The notes under the pieces were generated by a model. The model did not search any database. It was not told the origin of the DNA and saw only the letters and a program-made list of their open reading frames with translations. From Bacillus subtilis (GTDB lineage Bacteria; Pseudomonadota; Alphaproteobacteria; Rhizobiales; Rhizobiaceae), in NCBI GenBank assembly GCA_021733665.1, contig JAHREI010000003.1, forward strand, positions 62,001 through 126,000: DNA of 64,000 bases, written 5' to 3'. Below, one piece after another: positions 1 to 9,621 of this stretch (its first letter is position 1; each line of letters opens with the position of its first letter). Both the position numbers and the translations under genes were made by a program.

Positions 1-22
1 CAATAATCACGAGGGAACACTG

Positions 23-1171
23 ATGAAAAAACTGACACTTGGCCTGTCGACCGCCTGTTTCGGGCTCGGACTGGCACTTTCGCAGGCCGCGCAGGCCGAG
101 CCGCTTAAAATCGGTATGATCACCACTCTGTCCGGCGGCGGTGCAGGACTTGGCATTGACAGCCGTGACGGCTTTCTGCTGGCGATCAAACAATCCGGCA
201 ATAAAGATGTCACCGTAATTGTCGAAGACGATGCGCAGAAGCCTGAACTGGCGGTGCAGATCGCAGACAAAATGGTGCAGAGCGACAAGGTTGATATTCT
301 GACCGGTATCGTCTGGTCCAATCTGGCTATGGCAGTGGTGCCGAGTGTTGTGGCGCAGGATAAAATCTACGTTTCCACCAATGCGGGGCCTTCGGCTTTG
401 GCTGGTGCAAAATGCAATGCCAATTATTTTAATGCGGCCTATCAGAATGATAACCTGCATGAAGCTGTAGGCAATTATGCCAATACGGCAGGATACAAAA
501 AGAGCTTTATTCTTGCGCCGAATTATCCGGCAGGCACCGATGCTCTGACCGGTTATAAGCGCTTTTATAAAGGCGAGCTTGCCGGTGAAGTCTATACCAA
601 AGTCGGCCAGACAGACTATGCCGCTGAAATCGCCCAGATCCGCGCCTCCGGTGCAGATTCCGTCTATTTCTTCCTGCCAGGCGGCATGGGCGTTGCTTTC
701 ATGAAGCAATATTCCCAATCAGGTGTGACCATTCCGGTTACAGGGCCTGGCTTCTCCTTTGATCAGGATGTGCTGGGCGCTATCGGTGATGCGGCATTGG
801 GCGTGAAAAACTCGTCGCATTGGTCAAAAGACCTCGATAATGAGGCGAATAAAGCCTATGTCGAAGCCTTCAAAAAAGAATATGGCCGTCTGCCGTCGCT
901 TTATGCAACACAGGGCTATGATGCGGCTAATCTGATCCTGTCTGCTGCTGCAAAAGCCAGCATCAATGACAAGGATGCATTCCGTGCGGCAATGAAAGCT
1001 GCTGACTTCCAGTCGGTGCGTGGTAAGTTCAAATTCGGTAATAATAATCATCCTATTCAGGATATTTATATGCGCGAAGTGATCAAAGAAGACGGTGTTC
1101 TGACCAATAAGATCGTGGCAACAAGCTTTACTGATCATCAGGATACTTATGCCAAAGATTGCAAGCTTTAA
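23..1171 (+). CDS. Branched-chain amino acid-type ABC transporter, periplasmic substrate-binding protein
   Basis: This 382-residue protein is a Leu/Ile/Val-binding-family (Peripla_BP_6) receptor that should deliver its ligand to the permeases encoded just downstream. An N-terminal signal peptide is visible, with hydrophobic residues about 5-22 and a likely cut after AQA before EPLKIG. The mature start (KIGMITTLSGG) and the later ATQGYDAANLI segment are typical of the family. GAGGGA lies a few bases before the ATG. The family binds branched-chain amino acids, amides or small aromatic acids, and the sequence alone does not show which. A strong stem-loop follows the gene and probably sets its expression above that of the membrane genes. 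Confidence 0.9.
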   Translation: MKKLTLGLSTACFGLGLALSQAAQAEPLKIGMITTLSGGGAGLGIDSRDGFLLAIKQSGNKDVTVIVEDDAQKPELAVQIADKMVQSDKVDILTGIVWSNLAMAVVPSVVAQDKIYVSTNAGPSALAGAKCNANYFNAAYQNDNLHEAVGNYANTAGYKKSFILAPNYPAGTDALTGYKRFYKGELAGEVYTKVGQTDYAAEIAQIRASGADSVYFFLPGGMGVAFMKQYSQSGVTIPVTGPGFSFDQDVLGAIGDAALGVKNSSHWSKDLDNEANKAYVEAFKKEYGRLPSLYATQGYDAANLILSAAAKASINDKDAFRAAMKAADFQSVRGKFKFGNNNHPIQDIYMREVIKEDGVLTNKIVATSFTDHQDTYAKDCKL

Positions 1172-1181
1172 GCATTGCAGC

Positions 1182-1211
1182 TTGTTGCAGCGGAAAAAAC
1201 CGCTGCAACAA
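1182..1211 (+). other. Intercistronic stem-loop after the binding-protein gene
   Basis: TTGTTGCAGCGG at 1182-1193 pairs perfectly with CCGCTGCAACAA at 1200-1211 around an A6 loop. No T-run follows, so it is more likely an mRNA-stabilising or partial-attenuation hairpin than a full terminator. Confidence 0.6.
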
Positions 1212-1320
1212 CCATCACGATCACCGCATTCCCTGCACAACAAATGAAGCTGTTTAGAACAGCTTACAGATGGCTTTTGTGCAGATTTTATAAAAAGCAC
1301 TCAACAGATCGGACGCGGTT

Positions 1321-2241
1321 TTGTCTTCTGCACTTTTTATTGAGCAGTTACTCAACGGGCTGCAATTCGGCATTATGCTGTTTCTTATGGCGGCCGGCCT
1401 GACCCTGATTTTCGGGGTCATGGGAGTTATCAATCTCGCGCATGGCTCACTCTTTATGGTGGGGGCATTTGCTTGTGCTGTTGTGGCAACCGCAACCGGT
1501 TCTTTCTGGCTCGGCCTGATCGCCAGTCTGATCGCAGCGGCCTGCGCCGGTGCCATTATGGAAATGGTGCTGATCCGCAGGCTCTATAACCGCAGCCATC
1601 TCGATCAGGTTCTGGCGACCTTCGCGCTGATTTTGATTTTCTCTGACGCCACCCGTTGGATTTTTGGTTCCTTCCCGCTGTATCTGGATATTCCGCCATT
1701 GTTGCAGGGCTCAGTCACCTTGCCCGGCGGTTCACAATACCAGCTCTACAGGCTGGCAATTATTGCTGCGGGTATTATCGTGGCTGTCGGTCTTTATTTC
1801 CTGATTGCCAAAACACGCCTTGGTATGCGCATCCGTGCCGGTGAGGCTGATCGTGAAATGATCGGCGCATTGGGCGTTGATATTGCCAAGCTGAATACGA
1901 TTGTTTTTGCACTAGGAGCCGCTTTAGCCGGTCTTGCCGGTGCCTTGGTGGGGGCCTTGCAGTCGGTGCAGGTCGGTATGGGCGAGCCGGTACTGATCCT
2001 TGCCTTTGTGGTGATTGTTATCGGTGGTATCGGCTCGGTTAAGGGGGCTTTGTATGGAGCCATACTGGTTGGTGTGGTCGATACGATGGGACGCTTTTTG
2101 CTGCCCAAACTGTTCGCATTGTTTATGGAGGCATCTCAGGCGGCAACGGTTGGTACTGCATTGGCATCCATGCTGATTTACATTGTTATGGCGATTATTC
2201 TCACTATGCGCCCACAAGGATTATTTTCTGCAAATGGCTGA
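1321..2241 (+). CDS. Branched-chain amino acid-type ABC transporter permease (LivH family)
   Basis: This 306-residue integral membrane protein has about eight hydrophobic segments and matches the LivH half of the Liv permease. The early stretch LLNGLQFGIMLFLMAAGL followed by INLAHGS is a family hallmark. I use a TTG start because no ATG lies upstream of the conserved N-terminus; the ribosome-binding site is weak, which may lower its output relative to the binding protein. It should pair with the LivM-type permease that follows 54 bases later. The EAA-like loop that contacts the ATPases lies in the C-terminal half. Confidence 0.9.
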   Translation: MSSALFIEQLLNGLQFGIMLFLMAAGLTLIFGVMGVINLAHGSLFMVGAFACAVVATATGSFWLGLIASLIAAACAGAIMEMVLIRRLYNRSHLDQVLATFALILIFSDATRWIFGSFPLYLDIPPLLQGSVTLPGGSQYQLYRLAIIAAGIIVAVGLYFLIAKTRLGMRIRAGEADREMIGALGVDIAKLNTIVFALGAALAGLAGALVGALQSVQVGMGEPVLILAFVVIVIGGIGSVKGALYGAILVGVVDTMGRFLLPKLFALFMEASQAATVGTALASMLIYIVMAIILTMRPQGLFSANG

Positions 2242-2295
2242 TTTCATAAAATATTCCGGAAACATGGTGATAATTGCAGGCGGAGGACAAGGCCA

Positions 2296-3267
2296 ATGAA
2301 ACGCGAGATAGCTATCAGCCTGTTTTTTGCTTTGGCATTGCCTGTTGTTGCTCTGATTGCCAATCAGATGGGAGAGACATTCTATATTTCTCTCGTCACC
2401 CGCATTGCCGTTCTGGCGCTTGCAGCCACCGGACTTAATCTGGTGCTGGGCTTAGGTGGTATGGTATCTTTCGGCCATGCAGCTTTCTTCGGTATTGGTG
2501 GTTATGTTGCCGGTATTCTTGCAAGCCATGCATCGGACGGAACGGCAATTTTCAACTGGTTTTCCGGCAGTGATCAGATGCTGGTGATCTGGCCCGTAGC
2601 CATGCTGATTGCCGGACTGATTGCCCTGCCGATCGGTATCATCAGTCTGCGCACATCAGGCGTTTATTTCATTATGATTACGCTGGCCTTTGCGCAGATG
2701 ATTTATTATTTCGCGATTTCATGGCCGGCATACGGGGGCGAAGACGGCCTGTCTCTGGCGATGCGTAATAGTTTCCCCGGTGTGAATACGCTGAAACCGC
2801 TGAGCTTTTTCCTGATTGCCTATGCCGTGTTGATGGTCGTGTTATTTCTGTTTTCACGGTTCCGTAATTCCCGTTTTGGTGCGGCTCTGGAAGGCGCGCG
2901 GCAGAATGAACTGCGTCTGTCATCGGTTGGCATCGCGCCGCTCCGTATTCGTCTTGTGGCCTTTGTGCTCTCAGCAATGATCACAGCGCTCGCTGGCGCA
3001 TTATTTGTTGATCTCAATCGTTTTGTCAGCCCTTCGATGTTCTCATGGCATATGTCCGGCGAGTTGATCGTGCTGATTATTCTCGGTGGCACCGGTCGTT
3101 TGTTCGGGCCGTTAATCGGCGCTGTGCTCTATGTGCTGTTTGAATTTGCACTGGGTGGTATGGTCGAGCATTGGCAGCTCTTCTTTGGTCTGATTTTACT
3201 GGGTGTGGTGATGTTTGCACGCGGCGGTATTATCGGCCTCTTTGCAGGGAAACTCCGTCATGGCTGA
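2296..3267 (+). CDS. Branched-chain amino acid-type ABC transporter permease (LivM family)
   Basis: This 323-residue protein is the second permease subunit, with about nine membrane segments. The motifs LNLVLGLGGMVSFGHAAFFGIG and TSGVYFIMITLAFAQM are characteristic of LivM proteins. A purine-rich GGCGGAGGA precedes the ATG. Its last codons overlap the start of the next ATPase gene by 8 bases, which points to translational coupling inside one operon. Confidence 0.9.
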   Translation: MKREIAISLFFALALPVVALIANQMGETFYISLVTRIAVLALAATGLNLVLGLGGMVSFGHAAFFGIGGYVAGILASHASDGTAIFNWFSGSDQMLVIWPVAMLIAGLIALPIGIISLRTSGVYFIMITLAFAQMIYYFAISWPAYGGEDGLSLAMRNSFPGVNTLKPLSFFLIAYAVLMVVLFLFSRFRNSRFGAALEGARQNELRLSSVGIAPLRIRLVAFVLSAMITALAGALFVDLNRFVSPSMFSWHMSGELIVLIILGGTGRLFGPLIGAVLYVLFEFALGGMVEHWQLFFGLILLGVVMFARGGIIGLFAGKLRHG

Positions 3268-4009
3268 ACCAATTCTGGATATTCAAAATCTCTGCAAAAG
3301 TTTCGGCGGGTTAAAGGCGACGGATGATGTCAGCGTGAGCTTGCGTAAAGGCGAAATTCACGCATTGATCGGCCCGAATGGTGCGGGAAAATCGACACTG
3401 ATCGGGCAGATTGCCGGAACCATTAAACATGACAGCGGCACAATCCGTTTTGACGGGCAGGATGTCGGACAATTGCGCGTAACACAACGCGCGCAGCTGG
3501 GTTTGGGGCGCACTTTTCAGGTCTCATCATTGATGCCGGAATTCTCTGCACTGCGCAACGTCATGCTGGCTTTGCAGGCACGACAGGGCTCGAGTTTTCG
3601 TTTCTGGAAACCGGTAATGAAAGATGCGGGGCTGAGGGACGAAGCCTCGGCTATTCTTGAGCGTGTACGCCTTGCAGAACGGATGCATATTGCCAGTGCT
3701 GAACTCTCGCATGGTGAGCGCCGTCAGCTTGAAATTGCAATTGCATTGGCGCTGTGTTCCAAAGTACTGCTGCTGGATGAACCAATGGCAGGTATGGGGC
3801 CTGAGGGCTCTAAGCAACTGACTGGTTTTCTGGATGCATTGCGTGAAGAAGTGCCGGTTTTGCTGGTTGAACACGATATGGATGCCGTTTTTGCTCTGGC
3901 TGACCGCATTTCTGTGCTGGTTTACGGTCGTGTAGTTGCCAGCGGAACGGTGGCGGAAATCCGCAGTAATCCGCTGGTGCGTGAAGCCTATCTCGGGGAG
4001 GCTGTCTGA
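3260..4009 (+). CDS. Branched-chain amino acid-type ABC transporter ATPase (LivG family)
   Basis: This 249-residue ATPase powers the transporter. Walker A GPNGAGKST is at residues 38-46, the signature LSHGERRQ at 149-156 and Walker B with LLDEP near 170-175. The LivG-specific AGMGPEG follows Walker B, where AGMNPxE is usual. The start at 3260 places the ATG inside the end of the upstream permease gene. The stop and the next ATG share one base (TGATG), so the two ATPases are translated together. LivG and LivF form a heterodimer on the cytoplasmic face. Confidence 0.92.
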   Translation: MAEPILDIQNLCKSFGGLKATDDVSVSLRKGEIHALIGPNGAGKSTLIGQIAGTIKHDSGTIRFDGQDVGQLRVTQRAQLGLGRTFQVSSLMPEFSALRNVMLALQARQGSSFRFWKPVMKDAGLRDEASAILERVRLAERMHIASAELSHGERRQLEIAIALALCSKVLLLDEPMAGMGPEGSKQLTGFLDALREEVPVLLVEHDMDAVFALADRISVLVYGRVVASGTVAEIRSNPLVREAYLGEAV

Positions 4010-4692
4010 TGTTGCTGGAACTCAATCAGGTTGAAACATTTTACGGCTCGTCGCAGGCACTTTTTGGTATTGATCTGCAAGTTGGCAAAGGCGAAGTCGT
4101 TGCTCTGATGGGACGCAATGGGATGGGAAAAACCACCTCCATCCGCTCTGTGTTCGGATTAACACCGCTGCGGCGAGGTAAAATCAGCTTTATGGGGCGT
4201 GATATTTCCGCAATGCCGCCTTACCGTATTGCACGGCTTGGCCTCGGGCTTGTGCCGGAAGGGCGGCGTTGTTTTCCTAATCTGACTGTCGTGGAAAATC
4301 TGCTGGCCTCAGCGCGCAAAGGCGAGTGGACGCTTGAGGCGGTGAATGAACTATTCCCGCGGCTGAAAGAGCGTAGTCAACAACAGGCGAATACTCTGTC
4401 AGGTGGCGAGCAACAAATGCTTGCGGTCGGACGGGCGCTGATGACCAATCCGGAACTGATTGTGCTGGATGAGGCCACCGAAGGACTGGCACCGGTCATC
4501 CGGCAGGAAATCTGGAAAGCTGTTCGGGAGCTGAAGCGCCGCGGGCAGTCCATTCTGGTTGTCGATAAAACCCTGTCGGAACTGCTGCCTGTTGCAGACC
4601 GTTGTGTGATTTTGGAACGCGGGCGCACAGTATGGCAAGGTAAACCCGATACACTGACTGCGGAATTACAGGATCAGTATCTCGGTGTTTAA
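4009..4692 (+). CDS. Branched-chain amino acid-type ABC transporter ATPase (LivF family)
   Basis: This 227-residue protein is the second ATPase of the system. Walker A GRNGMGKTT is at residues 35-43, the signature LSGGEQQML near 127-135, and Walker B VLDEATEGLAP follows. FYGSSQALFGIDL near the start is typical of LivF. It is coupled to livG by a TGATG junction and is the last gene of the five-gene operon. Confidence 0.92.
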   Translation: MLLELNQVETFYGSSQALFGIDLQVGKGEVVALMGRNGMGKTTSIRSVFGLTPLRRGKISFMGRDISAMPPYRIARLGLGLVPEGRRCFPNLTVVENLLASARKGEWTLEAVNELFPRLKERSQQQANTLSGGEQQMLAVGRALMTNPELIVLDEATEGLAPVIRQEIWKAVRELKRRGQSILVVDKTLSELLPVADRCVILERGRTVWQGKPDTLTAELQDQYLGV

Positions 4693-4768
4693 GAGTGTAA
4701 GTTGTGGTTTTCTGTCGTTAAACTATTAAGCGGTTGGAAGATGCTATCGCTTTAGCTATAGATTGCCA

Positions 4769-5437
4769 ATGACTGATTATATTCGCCCAGAACTCACACC
4801 ACCCGATGGCCACAAAAAAGTATTGTTGCACTCTTGTTGTGCACCATGCTCCGGTGAAGTCATGGAAGCCATGACTGCGTCTGGTGTGGATTATACGATC
4901 TTCTTCTATAATCCGAATATTCATCCGGAACGGGAATATTTGTTGCGTAAAGACGAGAATATCCGTTTCGCAGAAAAGCATAATGTGCCGTTTATCGATG
5001 TCGATTATGACAAGGAAAACTGGTTTGCCCGTGCGCGCGGCATGGAATGGGAACCGGAGCGCGGTATCCGCTGCACCATGTGTTTTGATATGCGTTTTGA
5101 ACGTACTGCGCTTTATGCTTATGAAAACGGTTTTCCGGTGATTACCTCATCACTGAGCATTTCCCGCTGGAAAGACCTGCAACAGATTAATGGCTGTGGT
5201 GTGCGGGCGGCTAGTCGCTATGAGGGCATCACGTTCTGGGAATATAACTGGCGCAAAGCCGGTGGTTCTGCCCGTATGATCGAAATCAGCAAGCGGGAAG
5301 AGTTTTATCAGCAGGAATATTGCGGCTGTGTTTATTCGCTGCGCGATACCAATATGTCCCGCCGTGAGCGTGGCCGCGAGCCGATTGAGCTGGGCAAAAA
5401 TTATTATGGCAAAGAGAATAATGACGCGGAGTCATAA
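4769..5437 (+). CDS. queH: Epoxyqueuosine reductase QueH
   Basis: QueH reduces epoxyqueuosine to queuosine in tRNA and is the non-homologous replacement for QueG. This 222-residue protein carries the family's cysteine pattern: HSCCAPCS at residues 21-28, [13 protein letters not shown] in the middle, and YCGCVYS near the C-terminus, consistent with metal or iron-sulfur ligands. An alternative ATG lies two codons upstream at 4763, and neither has a strong Shine-Dalgarno. It appears to stand alone between the transporter operon and the small zinc-ribbon gene. The family assignment is firm; activity is inferred from the family. Confidence 0.88.
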   Translation: MTDYIRPELTPPDGHKKVLLHSCCAPCSGEVMEAMTASGVDYTIFFYNPNIHPEREYLLRKDENIRFAEKHNVPFIDVDYDKENWFARARGMEWEPERGIRCTMCFDMRFERTALYAYENGFPVITSSLSISRWKDLQQINGCGVRAASRYEGITFWEYNWRKAGGSARMIEISKREEFYQQEYCGCVYSLRDTNMSRRERGREPIELGKNYYGKENNDAES

Positions 5438-5533
5438 TTTACTGGTTTGCTGATGAAATATTGATGACGTCTCTTGAAAAGCCGTAATCTGAAACCCAAG
5501 TGCCAATCTTGTTCAATCAGGAGGCTCTCAATA

Positions 5534-5827
5534 ATGCTTTGCCCTATCGATAATACCGAGCTTGTCATGTCTGACCGGCAGGGAATTGAAATCGACTATT
5601 GCCCGAAATGCCGGGGTGTCTGGCTGGATCGCGGCGAACTGGACAAGATTATTGAGCGTTCTGTGCCTGCCGAGCCGGTACGTACGGCGAGCAGAGAAGA
5701 ACACCGCTCTGACGAACGTTCCCGTGATCGTGATCATGATCGCGACCGTCGTGATTATGATGATTACGGCCATGGTAAGCCATATCGTAAAAAGAAGTCA
5801 TTGCTGGGTGAACTCTTCGACTTCTGA
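5534..5827 (+). CDS. Small zinc-ribbon protein (TFIIB-type zinc finger family)
   Basis: This 97-residue protein begins MLCPIDNTEL and contains a CxxC pair near residue 24 (CPKCRGVWLDRGELDKI), the hallmark of the zf-TFIIB family PF13453. The middle is an extremely charged stretch rich in Arg, Asp and His (about residues 50-80), probably disordered, and it ends with a conserved KKSLLGELFDF-like tail. I chose the ATG at 5534 because AGGAGG lies 8-14 bases upstream; the upstream in-frame extension lacks family sequence. The cellular role of this family is not established. Confidence 0.8.
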   Translation: MLCPIDNTELVMSDRQGIEIDYCPKCRGVWLDRGELDKIIERSVPAEPVRTASREEHRSDERSRDRDHDRDRRDYDDYGHGKPYRKKKSLLGELFDF

Positions 5828-5848
5828 TCCGAAAAAATTATAGTTTAC

Positions 5849-5886
5849 AGCCCGTGTTGGAATCACCAGCACGGGCTTTTTTGTTT
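5849..5886 (+). terminator. Rho-independent terminator
   Basis: AGCCCGTGTTGG and CCAGCACGGGCT form a 12-bp stem with one G-U pair, followed by TTTTTTG. It ends the zinc-ribbon transcript. Confidence 0.85.
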
Positions 5887-6213
5887 TTAACATTTTAAGC
5901 GGTATTGCCTGCGCTGTCCGGCATCACGAATTGGTCGCATTTCAAAAGAGGTAGCCGGATTTTCTCTTGCTTTTACAAGAGGACATTAATTTTGTTCTGT
6001 ACTTCTAAATTTAAGAAAAAGCAGTTGTCGTCTGCGTTTTTGCATTGTCGGAAATAACGGTTTCGTGTAAAAGGTGACTGTAATTCACATATTTCCTATG
6101 CTTTGCTTAGACCTCTGCTTTTGCTGAATTGGTGATTGTTCCGGCCCAGGCATCTTTATTGCTGCACAGGCGCCCGCGTCTGTACGCGTTTAAACGACAC
6201 TGAGAGCACGCCG
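5887..6213 (+). promoter_or_regulatory. Upstream region of the efe operon
   Basis: 327 bases with no credible gene. It should hold the promoter of the iron-uptake operon. Two weak dyads are visible: TTCTAAATTTAAGAA at 6003-6017 and GTGA-N7-TCAC around 6074-6088. Either could be an iron-regulator site (Irr, RirA or Fur), but neither matches a consensus well enough for me to name it. Confidence 0.35.
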
Positions 6214-7035
6214 ATGTTGGCACCGTTTTTGATTATGTTACGTGAGGGGCTGGAAGCTGCTCTTCTCACAAGTATTATTGCTTCTTATCTGAATAAGACC
6301 GGACGATCTTCCTATATGCCTGCCGTCTGGGTTGGTATTTTTCTGGCAATTGCTTTGTCCTTTCTTGCCGGCGCTGCATTGCAGGTTATCAGCGCTGAAT
6401 TTCCGCAAAAAATGCAGGAATTGTTCGAAGCTATTGTCGGCTTTGTCGCGGTGATTGTGCTGATGTCCATGGTTTTATGGATGAAGAAAGCCGCCCGTTC
6501 TCTCAAAGATGAATTGCAGCATTCTGTTGAACATGCACTGGCTGCCAAATCGGCGACATGGGCGCTGATCGGTATGGTGTTCTTCTCGGTAGCGCGTGAA
6601 GGGTTGGAATCCGTATTCTTCCTGCTGGCGATTTTCCAGCAGAGCGAAGGCTATGCAGCACCGCTCGGAGCTTTTTTAGGGATTGCTGTATCCGTTGTCC
6701 TTGGTTTCCTGATTTATCACGGTGGCTTGCGTCTCAATCTGCGTCTGTTTTTCCGCTGCACGGGTATCCTGATTATTTTCGTTGCAGCCGGTCTGCTTTC
6801 CGGCGCCTTGCGCAGTTTGCATGAGGCGGGCATCTGGAATTATCTGCAGGCACCGGCATGGGATCTGAGCCATGTACTGCCGTTGTCCTCACCGCTGGGC
6901 ACCGTGCTGTCCGGCCTGCTGGGTTATCACGATACACCGGCAGTTGGTGAAGTTGCGATTTATTTCATCTTCTTGTTTGCAGCCTTGGCGATTTATCTGC
7001 GGCCATTGCCTGTTCAAAAACCAGTCAGTGCGTAA
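6214..7035 (+). CDS. efeU: Ferrous iron permease EfeU (FTR1 family)
   Basis: EfeU is the inner-membrane iron channel of the EfeUOB system. This 273-residue protein has seven hydrophobic segments and the two REGLE iron-binding motifs of the Ftr1 family: REGLEAALL at residues 10-18 and REGLESVFF around 128-136. I place the start at 6214, where the sequence begins MLAPFLIMLREGLEA as in family members; a longer frame opens upstream but has no family sequence. It is followed after 9 bases by efeO. Confidence 0.93.
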   Translation: MLAPFLIMLREGLEAALLTSIIASYLNKTGRSSYMPAVWVGIFLAIALSFLAGAALQVISAEFPQKMQELFEAIVGFVAVIVLMSMVLWMKKAARSLKDELQHSVEHALAAKSATWALIGMVFFSVAREGLESVFFLLAIFQQSEGYAAPLGAFLGIAVSVVLGFLIYHGGLRLNLRLFFRCTGILIIFVAAGLLSGALRSLHEAGIWNYLQAPAWDLSHVLPLSSPLGTVLSGLLGYHDTPAVGEVAIYFIFLFAALAIYLRPLPVQKPVSA

Positions 7036-7044
7036 GAGGCTATT

Positions 7045-8223
7045 ATGAGTAAACATCAATCCTCACAGTCCTCAGGTCTGATGAAACTTGCGGTTGCTGG
7101 CTCGGCTGTTCTGGCTGTCGCTGCCGGTGGTTTGTTCTATTATGCCACCATTACCAAGAAATCTGCCGGTGACGAGAAACTGATCCCGATTGAGGTTGGA
7201 GCCAAAGCCTGCGACCCGATGAATCTGACACTACCTTCCGGTTTTCACAGTTTTGAAATTCATAACCGTTCTGACCGTCCTGTTGAGTGGGAAATTCTTG
7301 ACGGCGTGATGGTGGTGGAAGAGCGGGAAAATATCATTCCCGGTATGAAGTCCATACTTCGTGCTCAATTATTGCCGGGAGAATATGAGATTACCTGCGG
7401 ATTGCTCTCCAACCCGCGTGGCAAGCTGATCGTAACACCATCCGAACATTCAGAAGCCTCTGCGGCCGCAAAACCTGATACCCGTGCTTTCATTGGTATG
7501 TTGTCGGAATATAAAGTGTTTCTCGCCATGCAGAGCAATGCCATGCTGAAAGGGGCGCAAGCACTGCAAGCCGCAATTGAGGCCGGTGATCTGGAGGCTG
7601 CACGCGCTGCTTATCTGCAGGCACGCGCACCTTATAAGCGTATCGAAGTCATTGGCGGGCGCTTTGCCGATCTTGCAGCAAAGATTGATCCTGTTGCCAC
7701 CTATCTTGAAAAACGCGAAGATGATCCGGCATTTACCGGTTTCCATCGTATTGAATCCGGCCTCTGGGGTGCGAATAGCACAGACGGGCTTACGCCTTTT
7801 GCAAGCCAGCTCACCGCTGATCTGGGCACGCTGAAAGACCGACTGAAAGCTGCAAAACTAACGCCGGATATGCTGCTGCGCAACACCAGCTCTTTCCTCA
7901 ATCAGCAGGCCGATGGACAGATTTTAAGCGGTGATAACGCCTATTCCCATCTCGATCTGACAGATATCAGCGCCAAGCTTGATGGTGTGGAAAAGACGCT
8001 GAACCTGCTGCAACCGCTGAGTGAAAAACCGGCGGCTGACGAGACAAAGGCTGTGATGACTGCTTTGCAGGAGCTACGCAGCGATCTCGCTGGCCTGTCA
8101 GCAGGTGAAACTACACGTTCCTATACAGATATTGATGACGGCACCCGTAAAGCGCTGGCAGATAAAGCGAAAGCCTTGAGTGCTGCCATCAGCAAACTTG
8201 CTGCTGCAATCGGACTGGAGTGA
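7045..8223 (+). CDS. efeO: Iron uptake system protein EfeO with cupredoxin domain
   Basis: EfeO is a periplasmic iron-binding partner of EfeU and EfeB. This 392-residue protein has an N-terminal membrane or signal segment (about 12-35), a cupredoxin-like domain (about 45-132) and an imelysin/peptidase M75 domain (about 145-390). The M75 metal motif HRIE is at residues 234-237. It lies between efeU and efeB with 9 bases on one side and no gap on the other, so the three form one operon. A second, cupredoxin-less homologue follows efeB. Confidence 0.92.
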   Translation: MSKHQSSQSSGLMKLAVAGSAVLAVAAGGLFYYATITKKSAGDEKLIPIEVGAKACDPMNLTLPSGFHSFEIHNRSDRPVEWEILDGVMVVEERENIIPGMKSILRAQLLPGEYEITCGLLSNPRGKLIVTPSEHSEASAAAKPDTRAFIGMLSEYKVFLAMQSNAMLKGAQALQAAIEAGDLEAARAAYLQARAPYKRIEVIGGRFADLAAKIDPVATYLEKREDDPAFTGFHRIESGLWGANSTDGLTPFASQLTADLGTLKDRLKAAKLTPDMLLRNTSSFLNQQADGQILSGDNAYSHLDLTDISAKLDGVEKTLNLLQPLSEKPAADETKAVMTALQELRSDLAGLSAGETTRSYTDIDDGTRKALADKAKALSAAISKLAAAIGLE

Positions 8224-9555
8224 ATGATGACCAAGGAAACGGATAAGTGCCCCTCCGCAAATCGTCGTAATGTGCTGAAAGGTCTGGGACTGGCTCTTGG
8301 CGGCAGCGTTGCAGGGAATGTCACCGGCGCTTTTGCCAAGACATCGACAGCGCCTCAGGCGGTTGAGCATCATGTGACGGATGCACCGGTTGGCAGCAAC
8401 GGCTTCCATCAGCGTCAGCCTTTTTATGGCATTCATCAGTCCGGTATTACCAATGCCCGTCCTGCGCATGGTCTGGTCGCATCTTTTGACGTGCTGGTGA
8501 AAACGCCGGATGATCTGGAGCGCCTGTTCCAAACACTCACGCAGCGTATCGCCTTTCTCACGCAGGGCGGCACACCACCGGAACTTGATCCGAAATTGCC
8601 GCCTGCGGATTCCGGTATTATCGGCCCTGAAATCCGGCCGGATAATCTGACGATGACGGTAGGGCTTGGTGACAGCCTGTTTGAGCATCATCCGTGGCTA
8701 CAGCCGCATAAGCCGAAGCTTTTGCAGCGTATGACCAAGTTTCCGAATGATGCACTGGTCGCTGATCTGTGCCACGGTGATCTGTCGTTGCAATTTTGCG
8801 CTAATACACCGGATACCAATATTCATGCCTTGCGCGACATTCTGAAAACCATGTCGGACATGATGTTCCTGCGCTGGAAGCAGGAGGGTAATGTTCCGGT
8901 GATCCCGCCGTCACCGGATGGCGAAGTGGAAAGCGCGCGCAATTTCTTAGGGTTCCGTGATGGCTCCGCCAATCCTGATGCCGGTGACAAAAGCCTGATG
9001 AACCAGCTGGTCTGGGTGGGTGAGGCGCATAAGGAACCGGAATGGGCACTGAATGGTTCCTATCAGGCAGTGCGTATCATCCGTAACTTTGTTGAGCGTT
9101 GGGATCGCACGCCTTTGCAGGAGCAGGAACTGATTTTTGGCCGCAAAAAATATTCCGGCGCGCCGCTTGACGGTACCAAAGAAAGTCAGGTTCCGGATTA
9201 TTCCAAAGATCCTGAGGGCAAGGTCACGCCAATGGATGCGCATATCCGTTTGGCCAATAACCGCACCCATGCCACGCAGAAAAATCTCATTCTGCGTCGT
9301 CCGTTCAACTATTCCAATGGTGTTACCAAGTCCGGTCAGTTGGATCAGGGACTGCTTTTCATTTGCTATCAGGCCGATCTCGAACAGGGCTTTATTACTG
9401 TGCAAAGCAGGCTCGATGGCGAGCCGCTGGAAGAATATATCAAGCCGGTCGGTGGCGGATATTTCTATATTTTACCGGGTGCGGTGAGCGAAAAAGATTA
9501 TCTCGGCAGCACTCTGGTTGAGGCAATCCGCAAACACCCGGATAACAAAGTTTAA
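8224..9555 (+). CDS. efeB: Deferrochelatase/peroxidase EfeB (DyP-type, Tat-exported)
   Basis: EfeB is a heme-containing DyP peroxidase exported folded to the periplasm, where it supports iron uptake; release of iron from heme has also been proposed. This 443-residue protein has a Tat signal with RR at residues 14-15 and a hydrophobic stretch after it. The DyP motif GFRDGSANP carries the catalytic Asp of GxxDG. A downstream Arg-rich segment (RIRNFVERWDRT-like) matches the family. Its ATG follows the efeO stop directly. A second ATG three bases later is an equal candidate start. Confidence 0.92.
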   Translation: MMTKETDKCPSANRRNVLKGLGLALGGSVAGNVTGAFAKTSTAPQAVEHHVTDAPVGSNGFHQRQPFYGIHQSGITNARPAHGLVASFDVLVKTPDDLERLFQTLTQRIAFLTQGGTPPELDPKLPPADSGIIGPEIRPDNLTMTVGLGDSLFEHHPWLQPHKPKLLQRMTKFPNDALVADLCHGDLSLQFCANTPDTNIHALRDILKTMSDMMFLRWKQEGNVPVIPPSPDGEVESARNFLGFRDGSANPDAGDKSLMNQLVWVGEAHKEPEWALNGSYQAVRIIRNFVERWDRTPLQEQELIFGRKKYSGAPLDGTKESQVPDYSKDPEGKVTPMDAHIRLANNRTHATQKNLILRRPFNYSNGVTKSGQLDQGLLFICYQADLEQGFITVQSRLDGEPLEEYIKPVGGGYFYILPGAVSEKDYLGSTLVEAIRKHPDNKV

Positions 9556-9621
9556 CCCACAGCCGTTTGCAAAAACGGTTGCAATACTAAAAACATGAAG
9601 CGTATCAGAAGGACGTCTGTA

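Noticed and set aside
6003-6017. Possible Irr box upstream of efeU
   Set aside because: The dyad TTCTAAATTTAAGAA is imperfect and in a different phase from the known element, so I do not name a regulator.
8098-8691. Minus-strand frame of 197 codons
   Set aside because: Overlaps efeO and efeB, both with clear motifs; its translation has no family features.
9562-9586. Hairpin CCGTTT/AAACGG between efeB and the second EfeO gene
   Set aside because: Only a 6-bp stem with no T-run; too weak to call a terminator.
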